DNA from: Bdellovibrio sp. 22V
GTDB lineage: Bacteria > Bdellovibrionota > Bdellovibrionia > Bdellovibrionales > Bdellovibrionaceae
Direction of reading: 5' to 3'
Assembly (NCBI RefSeq): GCF_030169785.1
Contig: NZ_CP125854.1
Coordinates: 434,001 to 498,000, forward strand
Length of the DNA: 64,000 nt
Part shown: positions 16,069 to 23,593 of the stretch, one piece after another
How the letters are laid out: each line of letters begins with the position of its first letter
Numbering within the stretch: the first letter of the stretch is position 1
Made by a program: the position numbers and the translations under genes
Notes under the pieces: model-generated
Database searches by the model: none
Seen by the model: the letters and a program-made list of their open reading frames with translations, nothing else
Told to the model about the DNA's origin: nothing

Positions 16069-17625
16069 ATGATTAATTGGGATGAGTTTGAACATATACA
16101 TGTGATCAACAAGCTCAAACAAATTCTCAGCGCGTGGTGGAACATTGACGTGGTTTTCACGGATGAGCGTGGCGCCCTTAAAGGGTATGACTCTGATAAA
16201 GTCACTTTCAACAATCCAGCTATCAGTGCTCTTGTAAAAAAAGAAGCAGGCCAAGCTAGCATTGCAGAGTTAGTTTCTAAATCTTTGGATGATCTTCGCA
16301 CTTCGCAAAATCGCTTTAGCCTACGCAAGTGGGACATTGTTGGTTTCGACGTTGGTGTTTTCCCAATCATGATTGAAAATGATTGCGTGGGGACTGTTGT
16401 TGCGATGGGCTTCTTCCGAGAAGCGAACTTCACAGCTCGTATGAGTGAAATCCGTGAGCGCTTGGCTGCTTTCGGCATGTCTGGTGAAGTGATTGAGAAA
16501 TGTTTGGGCAAGTTGAAATTCTTGGACGATCAAGAGCGCGCTCACTTCGGCGAGCTTTGCGAACTTGTGGCTCAAGAGATTGTAACTCTTCACTTGGAAA
16601 TTTCTTCTCGTGAAGACCGCATCAAAGAATTGAACAAAGAATTGGGCAACCGTTTCAAGTATGACAACATGATCGGTAAATCTAAACCAATGCAGTCTTT
16701 GTATGCTCTTCTTGATAAGATCAAAGGTGCGGACTCTACTGTGCTGGTGCAAGGTGAAAACGGTACTGGTAAAGAGTTGATTGCAAAATCAATCCACTAC
16801 AATTCCAACCGTAAAGACAAACCTTTCATTATCCAAAACTGTTCTGCATTCAATGACAACCTCTTGGAATCTGAACTTTTCGGTCACGTGAAGGGCTCGT
16901 TCACAGGCGCTCTAAAAGATAAAAAAGGTCTTTTCGAGATGGCTGATAAAGGAACTTTCTTCCTTGACGAGATCGGTGATACATCTCCGCAAATGCAAGT
17001 TAAACTTCTTCGCGTATTGCAAGAAGGTACTTTCATGCCAGTAGGTGCGACAGAGTCTAGAAAAGTTGACGTGCGCATCGTAGCAGCGACAAACCGCAAC
17101 TTGAAAGAGATGGTAGAGCAAGGAACATTCCGTGAAGACTTGTACTATCGCTTGAATGTTATCAACATCCGCGTTCCGCCTCTTCGTGAAAGAAAAGAAG
17201 ACATTCCATTCCTTGTGGATTTCTTCTTGAGCAAAATCCACGATCAGCAAGGCGGTCCAAAACGTCAAATCACGAAACGTGCATTGGAAAAGTTGTATGA
17301 CTATCCATGGCCAGGTAACGTGCGTGAATTGCAAAATGAAATCGAAAGACTTTGTGTTCTTTCCGGCGACGAAACAAAATTGATGGCGGAACTTCTTTCT
17401 CCAAAAGTTTTGGAAGCTGGCGAAAAGAACAAAGTTCAAGGTTCCCGTTTGCAAGGTAAGTTGAAAGATGCGTTGGAAGATCTTGAGCGCGAAATGATCC
17501 GTGAAGGTCTTCGCCGCACAGGTTGGAATAAATCCAAACTTGCAAAAGAATTGGGTATCAGCCGCGCAGGTCTTATCATGAAGGTCGAAAAATACGGCCT
17601 CGATAAACGTAAACTCGCTCGCTAA
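16069..17625 (+). CDS. Sigma-54-dependent transcriptional activator (PocR/GAF-like sensor, AAA+, Fis-type HTH)
   Basis: 518 residues from the ATG at 16069, preceded by AAAGGAAAG. An N-terminal sensory domain (about 1-180) resembles ligand-binding PocR/GAF-type folds and lacks a receiver aspartate pattern. The central AAA+ domain has Walker A GENGTGKE, a sigma-54 contact loop reading GSFTGA instead of GAFTGA, Walker B GTFFLDEIGD, and arginine-finger region FREDLYYRLNV. A C-terminal Fis-type helix-turn-helix (GWNKSKLAKELGISRAGL) binds DNA. Such proteins open sigma-54 promoters using ATP. The two sigma-54-like promoters in this window (7001, 17874) are obvious candidate targets, but this is inference. 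Two terminators follow. Confidence 0.93.
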   Translation: MINWDEFEHIHVINKLKQILSAWWNIDVVFTDERGALKGYDSDKVTFNNPAISALVKKEAGQASIAELVSKSLDDLRTSQNRFSLRKWDIVGFDVGVFPIMIENDCVGTVVAMGFFREANFTARMSEIRERLAAFGMSGEVIEKCLGKLKFLDDQERAHFGELCELVAQEIVTLHLEISSREDRIKELNKELGNRFKYDNMIGKSKPMQSLYALLDKIKGADSTVLVQGENGTGKELIAKSIHYNSNRKDKPFIIQNCSAFNDNLLESELFGHVKGSFTGALKDKKGLFEMADKGTFFLDEIGDTSPQMQVKLLRVLQEGTFMPVGATESRKVDVRIVAATNRNLKEMVEQGTFREDLYYRLNVINIRVPPLRERKEDIPFLVDFFLSKIHDQQGGPKRQITKRALEKLYDYPWPGNVRELQNEIERLCVLSGDETKLMAELLSPKVLEAGEKNKVQGSRLQGKLKDALEDLEREMIREGLRRTGWNKSKLAKELGISRAGLIMKVEKYGLDKRKLAR

Positions 17626-17627
17626 GA

Positions 17628-17648
17628 AAAAGGTACCAGATACCTTTT
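17628..17648 (+). terminator. Terminator directly after the sigma-54 activator
   Basis: AAAAGGTA / TACCTTTT perfect 8-bp stem with a 5-base loop, starting 2 bp after the stop codon and ending in four T's. Confidence 0.6.
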
Positions 17649-17657
17649 CCCAACTCC

Positions 17658-17694
17658 AAGAGCTCTGTGCAAAACACAGGGCTCTTTGTTTTTT
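17658..17694 (+). terminator. Second, stronger terminator after the sigma-54 activator
   Basis: 12-bp stem AAGAGCTCTGTG / CACAGGGCTCTT (one G-T pair), 5-base loop, followed by TGTTTTTT. Confidence 0.85.
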
Positions 17695-17873
17695 CAGGCA
17701 CCCTCGCCCCGGCCAAAAACTCGTCGTGCCGCTTTCTGTTTCTTACCCTAAATAAATTACCTGTGTGATCGAAACTTAGCAGGTATTTCGGGACCCTCGC
17801 CCCGCCTGTTTTTTAGTCGGGCGAAGGTCCTAAGCCGCTGGAATCTATAGAGGAATTGGTTTTGAGAAGCCGC
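17695..17873. other. Noncoding region with direct repeats and a GC-rich hairpin
   Basis: No gene is supported here. ACCCTCGCCCCG occurs twice (17700-17711 and 17793-17804). The second copy forms a 12-bp hairpin with CGGGCGAAGGTCC (17818-17830) around a T-rich loop. AAGCCGCTGG occurs twice (17832-17841 and 17867-17876), and the second copy runs into the sigma-54-like -24 element. The layout resembles an upstream activating region for the following gene. Confidence 0.5.
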
Positions 17874-17889
17874 TGGCACCACTCTTGTA
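17874..17889 (+). promoter_or_regulatory. Sigma-54-like promoter for the degenerate activator gene
   Basis: TGGCAC-CACTC-TTGTA: a perfect -24 element and a -12 element with GT in place of GC at the correct GG-N10 distance. It lies 33 bp upstream of the ATG at 17922, which supports that start. ACTCTT/AAGAGT (17881-17896) forms a small inverted repeat over the -12 region. Confidence 0.5.
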
Positions 17890-17921
17890 ATAAGAGTCCT
17901 TTCGTAAGGGGTACGTGGTTT

Positions 17922-18797
17922 ATGCAGCACTCAACATTGGACAGCTCTTTCGTAAATCGATTGAAGCAAATTCTCGCTAGCCGCTATGGGAAGGGTTTAC
18001 AGATTCGTCAGTTGATGGATCTGGCGGAATTGAAATCAGGAGAAGAAGCTTTTACGCGGGGGCGTGATCTTCATATTCCTATTCAAGTGAACGGCGCATT
18101 TTTGGGAACCGCCGTCGTTCCTTCGGCTGACGATCTCAACGCCGAAAAAAAACAGGGTGTTACACAACTTGTGCGTATGGTTCTAGAACCAGCCATGTAC
18201 AAATGGTATCTTGAACAAAAGGAATCCAATCTTCTGGAACTGAATAAAGCGCAGTTGGAACTGGATAACGTGCGTTTGTTCGGAGAGTCTCTCCCCACTA
18301 TCGACGACATTTTGAATGATGAAGAGTTGAACGACGACCTGACCGAAGGTCCTGCAAGCGAATTGATTTCTCACCTGATTCATTTGGAAGGTCGCTCTGA
18401 AAACACCAATAAAAAAGTCGCTTTGCAACTGCATGAGCTGACTTCAAGATGGGCCTTTGTACCTTTCAACGATATCAAAGGGCAGCTTCACTCCGCACAA
18501 GATATCGCTAAAATGGGCGCAATGACGATCTTCATCGAAAACGTCGAGAATCTGAACGCGGCTGAGCAAGAACTCGTGCTGGATTACATCTCTGAAGGGC
18601 ACTCAGCAGACGAACCTCTTATCATTACAAGCTCATTGTTAAGTCTTGAAGATCTTGGCAAGTCTTCACTGACGTCCAATCTTGTTGATGAACTGTCCGT
18701 GAATTGTTTCGAGGTCGACCGAGCTCCTCTGACGACGCAAGGTCTTAAAGAGGTCTTGGAGCTTTTCTTCATGAAGGACTCCCCTCTCGACGCTTAA
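17922..18797 (+). CDS. Degenerate sigma-54-activator-like protein, probably without ATPase activity
   Basis: 291 residues from the ATG at 17922 (AAGGGG upstream); the frame extends back to 17856, but a sigma-54-like promoter occupies that part. The N-terminal ~100 residues could be a GAF-like sensory domain (IPIQVNGAFLGTAVVP). The rest has the length and order of part of an AAA+ core: AMTIFIENVENLNAAEQELVLDYI sits where Walker B and sensor regions would be. There is no Walker A GxxxxGK, no GAFTGA loop and no C-terminal HTH. It may be a regulatory partner or decoy for the activator encoded just upstream. The homology is my reading of pattern, not a search result. Confidence 0.7.
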   Translation: MQHSTLDSSFVNRLKQILASRYGKGLQIRQLMDLAELKSGEEAFTRGRDLHIPIQVNGAFLGTAVVPSADDLNAEKKQGVTQLVRMVLEPAMYKWYLEQKESNLLELNKAQLELDNVRLFGESLPTIDDILNDEELNDDLTEGPASELISHLIHLEGRSENTNKKVALQLHELTSRWAFVPFNDIKGQLHSAQDIAKMGAMTIFIENVENLNAAEQELVLDYISEGHSADEPLIITSSLLSLEDLGKSSLTSNLVDELSVNCFEVDRAPLTTQGLKEVLELFFMKDSPLDA

Positions 18798-18823
18798 AAG
18801 TTTAATCCTTGAAAATAGCATGA

Positions 18824-19864
18824 GTGTCTGTGAGAATTTTTCTTATGGTCACTCATGATGAATATCTAAATCCGTTTTTAACTCGTTCTCTTCAATCCAG
18901 CGCGTACAAGGTTTTCTCCCTTGCCGGCGATGCTTCTAACCGCCGCTACTATCGCGTCGTCCTTGATCACAATTCTTGGGTCCTTATGCGTTGGGAGCCT
19001 TTCCAGCCAGAGAACTATCCCTTCCTGAGTGTCCTTAATCATTTCGCAAAAAACGGCGTTCATGTGCCGCAAGTAATTGCTATGTCTCCGCAAGAAGGCC
19101 TTGTGCTTTTGGAAGACCTCGGTGACCTGACACTAGAAAGAAAATTCTGGGAGAACCAAAATCAAGAAGCGTCCTTGGAGTTTTATCAAATGGCCGTGGA
19201 TGAAATCGTAAAGATTCATCATCCAGCGACTTTGGATAAATCCGAGTGCACAGCTTTTAAGATGAAGTTTGATACTGAAAAGTTCTTGTGGGAAATGAAT
19301 TACGGAAAAGACAATTTGCTTTCCGGAATTCTTAAGTTTCATTTCAGCGACTCTTTGAACAAAGAGATGGCGGATATTTTCACAAGCATTTGCTCTCGCT
19401 TGGATGCGGAACCAAAACGTATTGCTCATCGTGACTATCACTCACGCAATCTTATGATCAAACTTGATCAAATGAGTGTGATTGATTTCCAAGATGCTCG
19501 CCTGGGTCCTATTCAGTATGACCTTGTGAGCTTGATGCGCGACTCTTACGTCGACATGAACGACTCTATGGCAAAAACTCTTTTGGATTATTATTTGGAT
19601 AAATCCAAAGAATATTTGCCAAAAGATTTTTCGCGTGAACACTTCGATCATATTTACGAACTGCAGTCCATTCAACGGTGCTTTAAAGCCTGCGGAAGTT
19701 TTGCTAGCTTCTTCCACCAACGCGAAGACCGTCGTTACTTGAAATATCTGTCGGGAACTCTGCGTCGTGTGATGAAGGCGATCAATGAGTTTCCCGAATA
19801 CAAAACATTTGCCGATGTTCTTATTGATTCGGGTGCTTTGGAAAGAAAGTACGAATCCCTATGA
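18824..19864 (+). CDS. amgK: Anomeric MurNAc/GlcNAc kinase, AmgK-like (aminoglycoside phosphotransferase fold)
   Basis: 346 residues of the APH/choline kinase fold. The catalytic loop is HRDYHSRN (H202, D204, N209) and the metal-binding Asp is in VIDFQDARLGP (D221). The stretches SLAGDASNRRYYRV and GPIQYDLVSLMRDSY are typical of AmgK. AmgK phosphorylates MurNAc (or GlcNAc) at C1. MurU then makes UDP-MurNAc, bypassing de novo synthesis and the fosfomycin target MurA. The start is a GTG at 18824 without a clear ribosome site; ATG at 18845 is an alternative. It overlaps the MurU gene by 4 bp, which is the gene pairing known from Pseudomonas and makes the call firm. Confidence 0.88.
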   Translation: MSVRIFLMVTHDEYLNPFLTRSLQSSAYKVFSLAGDASNRRYYRVVLDHNSWVLMRWEPFQPENYPFLSVLNHFAKNGVHVPQVIAMSPQEGLVLLEDLGDLTLERKFWENQNQEASLEFYQMAVDEIVKIHHPATLDKSECTAFKMKFDTEKFLWEMNYGKDNLLSGILKFHFSDSLNKEMADIFTSICSRLDAEPKRIAHRDYHSRNLMIKLDQMSVIDFQDARLGPIQYDLVSLMRDSYVDMNDSMAKTLLDYYLDKSKEYLPKDFSREHFDHIYELQSIQRCFKACGSFASFFHQREDRRYLKYLSGTLRRVMKAINEFPEYKTFADVLIDSGALERKYESL

Positions 19865-20856
19865 ATGTGATGCTTCTCGCGGCGGGAGAAGGAACTCGCC
19901 TTCGCCCTTATACAACTGTGTTGCCTAAACCGGCGATCCCGTTTTTAACGGTGCCTTTAGCGGCGCACAGTCTTGGATTTCTGCGCGGGAACAAAATCAA
20001 TAAGCTTGTGGTGAACACTTATCATTTGCCAAGAAAAATCCATGAGCTTTTCCACAGACTTCCCCACAAGGCGGAAAGTCTGCACTTTTCAAACGAGACC
20101 GATCAAATCTTGGGAAGTGGCGGAGGACTCAATAAAGCCCGTGAGCACTTCATCGGTGGCGGCGATTTTATTTTGATGAATGCGGATGAGATTATTCTTC
20201 CTCGCGACTCCTCGATCTTGCAAAAAGCCATTCAACATCACAAGCAATCCGGTGCCCTTTCTACTATTATGGTTATGGACCATCCCGGCGTGGGCACTCA
20301 GTTTGGTGGCGTGTGGACTGACGAAAGAAACCAGGTTCTTGGATTTGGAAAAAATGCTTTTCCAAACGCATTTAAAGCTTGGCATTTTATCGGTGTGCAG
20401 ATTCTTTCGGAAAGAATTTTTGACTATCTCCCGAAAGAGGGCGAATCGAACATACTTTACGACGCCGTGACAGCGGCCATTCAAAAAGGCGAACTTGTTC
20501 AAGCATATCCTTTTGATTGCAGCTGGTTTGAAACAGGAAATCCTCAGGATTTTCTGGAAGCGTCCAAGAAATGTTTTACTTATTTAAACTCTCCACAAAA
20601 CTCTTTTCAGAAGGATGCTTTGCTGGCAACTCTTCAGGATTTTGCTCCGAAAAGTATCAAGATTTCATCAGAGTTCGGTGGGCAACGAGTGATCTCGGAA
20701 AATGCTCGGATTGATATCTCTGCACAAATCTCGGGTTTATTCTGCGCAGGTCCCGGCAGTTCCGTAGCATCAGATTGTCAGTTGGAAAACGTGATCGTTG
20801 GTGATGGCGTTCAAGTTCCTGCTGGAACTAAAGCCGCCAACACCCTTTTGCTTTAG
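19861..20856 (+). CDS. murU: MurNAc-1-phosphate uridylyltransferase, MurU-like nucleotidyltransferase
   Basis: 331 residues. The N-terminal half is a sugar nucleotidyltransferase with LLAAGEGTRLRPYT at residues 5-18 and the lysine of LPKPAIP. ILMNADEIIL-type metal motifs follow. The C-terminal ~100 residues add a hexapeptide-like repeat stretch (ARIDISAQISGLFCAGPGSSVASDC), so the protein is longer than the ~225-residue Pseudomonas MurU. It is translationally coupled to amgK; together they would convert MurNAc to UDP-MurNAc. A mannose- or glucose-1-phosphate transferase is possible from sequence alone, but the amgK coupling favours MurU. Confidence 0.85.
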   Translation: MNVMLLAAGEGTRLRPYTTVLPKPAIPFLTVPLAAHSLGFLRGNKINKLVVNTYHLPRKIHELFHRLPHKAESLHFSNETDQILGSGGGLNKAREHFIGGGDFILMNADEIILPRDSSILQKAIQHHKQSGALSTIMVMDHPGVGTQFGGVWTDERNQVLGFGKNAFPNAFKAWHFIGVQILSERIFDYLPKEGESNILYDAVTAAIQKGELVQAYPFDCSWFETGNPQDFLEASKKCFTYLNSPQNSFQKDALLATLQDFAPKSIKISSEFGGQRVISENARIDISAQISGLFCAGPGSSVASDCQLENVIVGDGVQVPAGTKAANTLLL

Positions 20857-20858
20857 AG

Positions 20859-21869
20859 TTATTTTTGGAGAGCCAAGTCCGCGTCTGTATAGAAAGACTC
20901 TTGGCTTTCTTTGACCTTATATCGACGAGTCATCATCAAGAAAATACTATCTGCCGCGACACCAATTGGTTCGCCGTTATAATTTTTCTGCATACCCGCT
21001 AAACTTGATGGATCGCGATCAAGAGCATTTCTGCCAAGACCCTCACCGGCACCGCTGTAACCCGCGACTCCACCGGAAAGATCGTCCTCCATCGGAGGAG
21101 CAGAACCAAGTCCGCCGCCACCGCCTTCTTCATAACCGTTGGAAGCAGTCATCGCGCCGATTTTCAACTTATCAGCTTTGTCTGCCGCTTTTTTTGATGC
21201 GTCAGATGCAAAGGCGTAAGCTCCATCAATCGCACCCTGTGGGAATCCTGCCGCCGCCATCGCTTCTTTCGAAGCAAAGTCAGAAACATTGTACTCTTTC
21301 CCCATCGGCGTTTTAATTTTCCCCGTCTTTGGATCGTACAAACCATTTTTCTGAAGTTGTGCAAGATTTCCTTTTACTGCATTGAAAGCGGGATCTTTAT
21401 TCAAAGGGTTTTTAGGGTTGTCTAAATCTAAGGGATTTGTATCCGCTCCATCATAAAGGCCTAAACCATCCGATTGAAGGCCCGTGATTCCCGCCATGCC
21501 TGAAGATTTTCCGTGCTGCTTTCCCTGAGCAAGAGACAGCAAGCCCATACCGATCTGAATCGGGCCGGTAACACAACCAGATTGGCAGCCTGTATTACAG
21601 CATGTCGACAGATCGCGCACTCCCATCGCAATATGCATCGCACCTTGCAAGAAAGACATCGCCTGACCTTTGTCGTTCTGACTTTTCGTATTATCAGCAG
21701 AGTTATTAACAGATGGCTGACTCACTGGTGTTGGAGTTTTAGTTTCAACACCTTTGGAGCCGCTTTCTTTAGTTGGGGTCGTAGGCGTTTTTGTTGGTGA
21801 TTCAGCGAAAGCCACCGGAGAGAAACTAAGGCTTAAGATACATGCAAGTTTGATAAGATTCTTTCCCAT
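20859..21869 (-). CDS. Exported Gly-rich protein with Cys cluster, family A
   Basis: 336 residues: signal peptide (cleavage near AFAES), a Thr/Pro/Lys/Ser-rich linker, then a short helical region with a cysteine cluster CCNTGCQSGC (about 89-98). A central Asp/Asn/Pro/Lys-rich segment, a Gly-rich patch and a basic C-terminal end (SIFLMMTRRYKVKE) follow. It starts with AGGGGAATCTT immediately upstream of the ATG, the same leader as the next gene at 23501. The architecture parallels that neighbour. It is probably secreted or surface-exposed and may work with the TadG-like protein. Function unknown. Confidence 0.78.
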   Translation of the reverse strand: MGKNLIKLACILSLSFSPVAFAESPTKTPTTPTKESGSKGVETKTPTPVSQPSVNNSADNTKSQNDKGQAMSFLQGAMHIAMGVRDLSTCCNTGCQSGCVTGPIQIGMGLLSLAQGKQHGKSSGMAGITGLQSDGLGLYDGADTNPLDLDNPKNPLNKDPAFNAVKGNLAQLQKNGLYDPKTGKIKTPMGKEYNVSDFASKEAMAAAGFPQGAIDGAYAFASDASKKAADKADKLKIGAMTASNGYEEGGGGGLGSAPPMEDDLSGGVAGYSGAGEGLGRNALDRDPSSLAGMQKNYNGEPIGVAADSIFLMMTRRYKVKESQESFYTDADLALQK

Positions 21870-21878
21870 AAGATTCCC

Positions 21879-23501
21879 CTAGTTATTAAGAAGCGTGTTG
21901 CGGTTATCACGGTAACGCTCTTTCACCTTGTCCCAATTGGATTTTCCACCCTGGCCCGTGACTTCGTTTTTCCAAGCTTGCTGTTGCCCCGCAACTCCTT
22001 TGCTTGGATCTTTCGCTCCGCCTGGCAAGTAAGCGCGATAATTTGAACCACCACCACCAAAGGAACCAAATCCACCTCCGCCACCACCACCAGCGCCGGA
22101 AAGAATGTCTGTGTTCAAACCTTTTTTCGTCGAAGCTTCATCTTTACCTGCGACTCCACCTGAGCCACCGCCACCACTGCCGCTGAGACCTGCACCGCCA
22201 CCTGTTGGAGCTCCTGGCAAGCCACCATCGCCAGCGCTGCTTTCATTGCGGCCCATATCTCCCAAACCATTTCCTGAAGATGTATCAATATCTGAAGGGC
22301 CACGCGTTGGATTGACGTTGGCTTTGTCAGTCACACCCGTACCCACTTGAGCTAAAGAGCTTTCGCCTGGTTTTTGATAACTGTTAGAACAACCTGGCGT
22401 ACGAGGATTTGCTTTACAAATACACTCTGGCAATTGCGCATTTGCAGGGTCCGCACATTTTTCTCCAGCGGCAACCGTAGGGTCAGTCCCACCAGTACCG
22501 TTAGATTCCTCTTCACACTTTTCACCTTGTTTCGCCGAATTTATGAGACCCATGATTCCCGTCGCTGCCGACGCTGCAAGCTGCGCGTACTTACCTGTAC
22601 ACAAACTTGTTTTACCTGAGATAGAGCGTTTGTCGGCTTTGTTCTGTTCTTGCTTCGTGTATTGAAGCATAGCCTGCAACCGAGAGAGATATGCTTGCTT
22701 ATTAGTGTTACATGCAGCTCCGCCATCTGTTGCGTTAGTTGGAGCACATTGTGCGGATTTGGAAGCCATCGTTGCATACTTTTCCATATCCTCGAGACCG
22801 CTGCGGGATTTTACGCAAGAAAATCCACAGCCCGCCTTCATAAGTCCGCAAGCTGACGTATAAGCAGTAAGACCTGCCTTCGCAAGATCCATCGCTTTAG
22901 AAAAATTGTTACACGTATCTTTGACGGCCATTCCGCCGAGTGTAGAAAGAAGAATGTTAATATTAGATGCCGTGCCAGCAAGGTCGGGACTCCAACTTTC
23001 TAAACAAGCTGTAGCAGCGCGAGAGTGATTGGATAGGCAGCTTTTTCTCCAACCCGTATACTGTTCATAGGCCGCATTGATCTTTTCGAAATGATCGTTC
23101 ACGAGACCGTTACCTCGGTAAGAGCTGATGACAGTCTTGAGATCATCCATGTCTTTCTTAATACCCTCACAGGCCTCTTTATTTCCTTTGCCAGACAGAT
23201 CCTTATTTTGTTCTTCTGGCTTAACTGTTCCGGTTGCTGCCGTCATTGGAGGAGTGCCAGGCTCACCTTCTTCAGTATTTGCACAAGGGTCACCGCCACC
23301 AGCGGCTCCGCCTCCACCGCCTGCACCACCGGGACCAGCACTGCCAACAGCAGGGTCCGCGCCTGTTGCAGGAGAACTATCGCCTGCGCTGGCGTCAGCA
23401 GACTTAGACGTACCATCTGCGGGATTTGCAAAAGAAAGGGACGTGAATGAAATGAGTGCGGCACAAACCGCGATGGCTTTGAATAGACTCATAGTTTTCA
23501 T
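21879..23501 (-). CDS. Exported Gly-rich protein with Cys-rich helical domain, family B
   Basis: 540 residues: signal peptide (cleavage near SFANP), a Ser/Ala/Asp/Gly low-complexity linker, and a helical Cys-rich core (about 110-360, with CGLMKAGCGFSC). A long Gly/Ser-rich region and a charged C-terminal end (NWDKVKERYRDN) follow. The order signal peptide, linker, Cys module, Gly-rich, basic Arg-Tyr tail matches the gene at 20859, 9 bp downstream, so the two are likely distant paralogues in one operon. Upstream on the minus strand are a 14-bp palindrome and a TTTCA-type dyad. Function unknown; the context suggests an extracellular assembly. Confidence 0.8.
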   Translation of the reverse strand: MKTMSLFKAIAVCAALISFTSLSFANPADGTSKSADASAGDSSPATGADPAVGSAGPGGAGGGGGAAGGGDPCANTEEGEPGTPPMTAATGTVKPEEQNKDLSGKGNKEACEGIKKDMDDLKTVISSYRGNGLVNDHFEKINAAYEQYTGWRKSCLSNHSRAATACLESWSPDLAGTASNINILLSTLGGMAVKDTCNNFSKAMDLAKAGLTAYTSACGLMKAGCGFSCVKSRSGLEDMEKYATMASKSAQCAPTNATDGGAACNTNKQAYLSRLQAMLQYTKQEQNKADKRSISGKTSLCTGKYAQLAASAATGIMGLINSAKQGEKCEEESNGTGGTDPTVAAGEKCADPANAQLPECICKANPRTPGCSNSYQKPGESSLAQVGTGVTDKANVNPTRGPSDIDTSSGNGLGDMGRNESSAGDGGLPGAPTGGGAGLSGSGGGGSGGVAGKDEASTKKGLNTDILSGAGGGGGGGFGSFGGGGSNYRAYLPGGAKDPSKGVAGQQQAWKNEVTGQGGKSNWDKVKERYRDNRNTLLNN

Positions 23502-23562
23502 AAGATTCCCCTATGTCTCACTTTTCGGACAAAGGTCAGTCATTCTTAAATATTTTCTTGGT

Positions 23563-23591
23563 GTCTCAGAATGAAACGATTCGCGCGAATC
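23563..23591. promoter_or_regulatory. TTTCA-type dyad joined to a 14-bp perfect palindrome
   Basis: GTCTCAGAATGAAACG (23563-23578) matches the dispersed dyad motif and runs directly into GATTCGCGCGAATC (23578-23591), a perfect palindrome. The site lies between the TadG-like stop codon and the start of the Gly-rich gene B. It may be an operator or an RNA hairpin separating the two. Confidence 0.45.
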
Positions 23592-23593
23592 TA

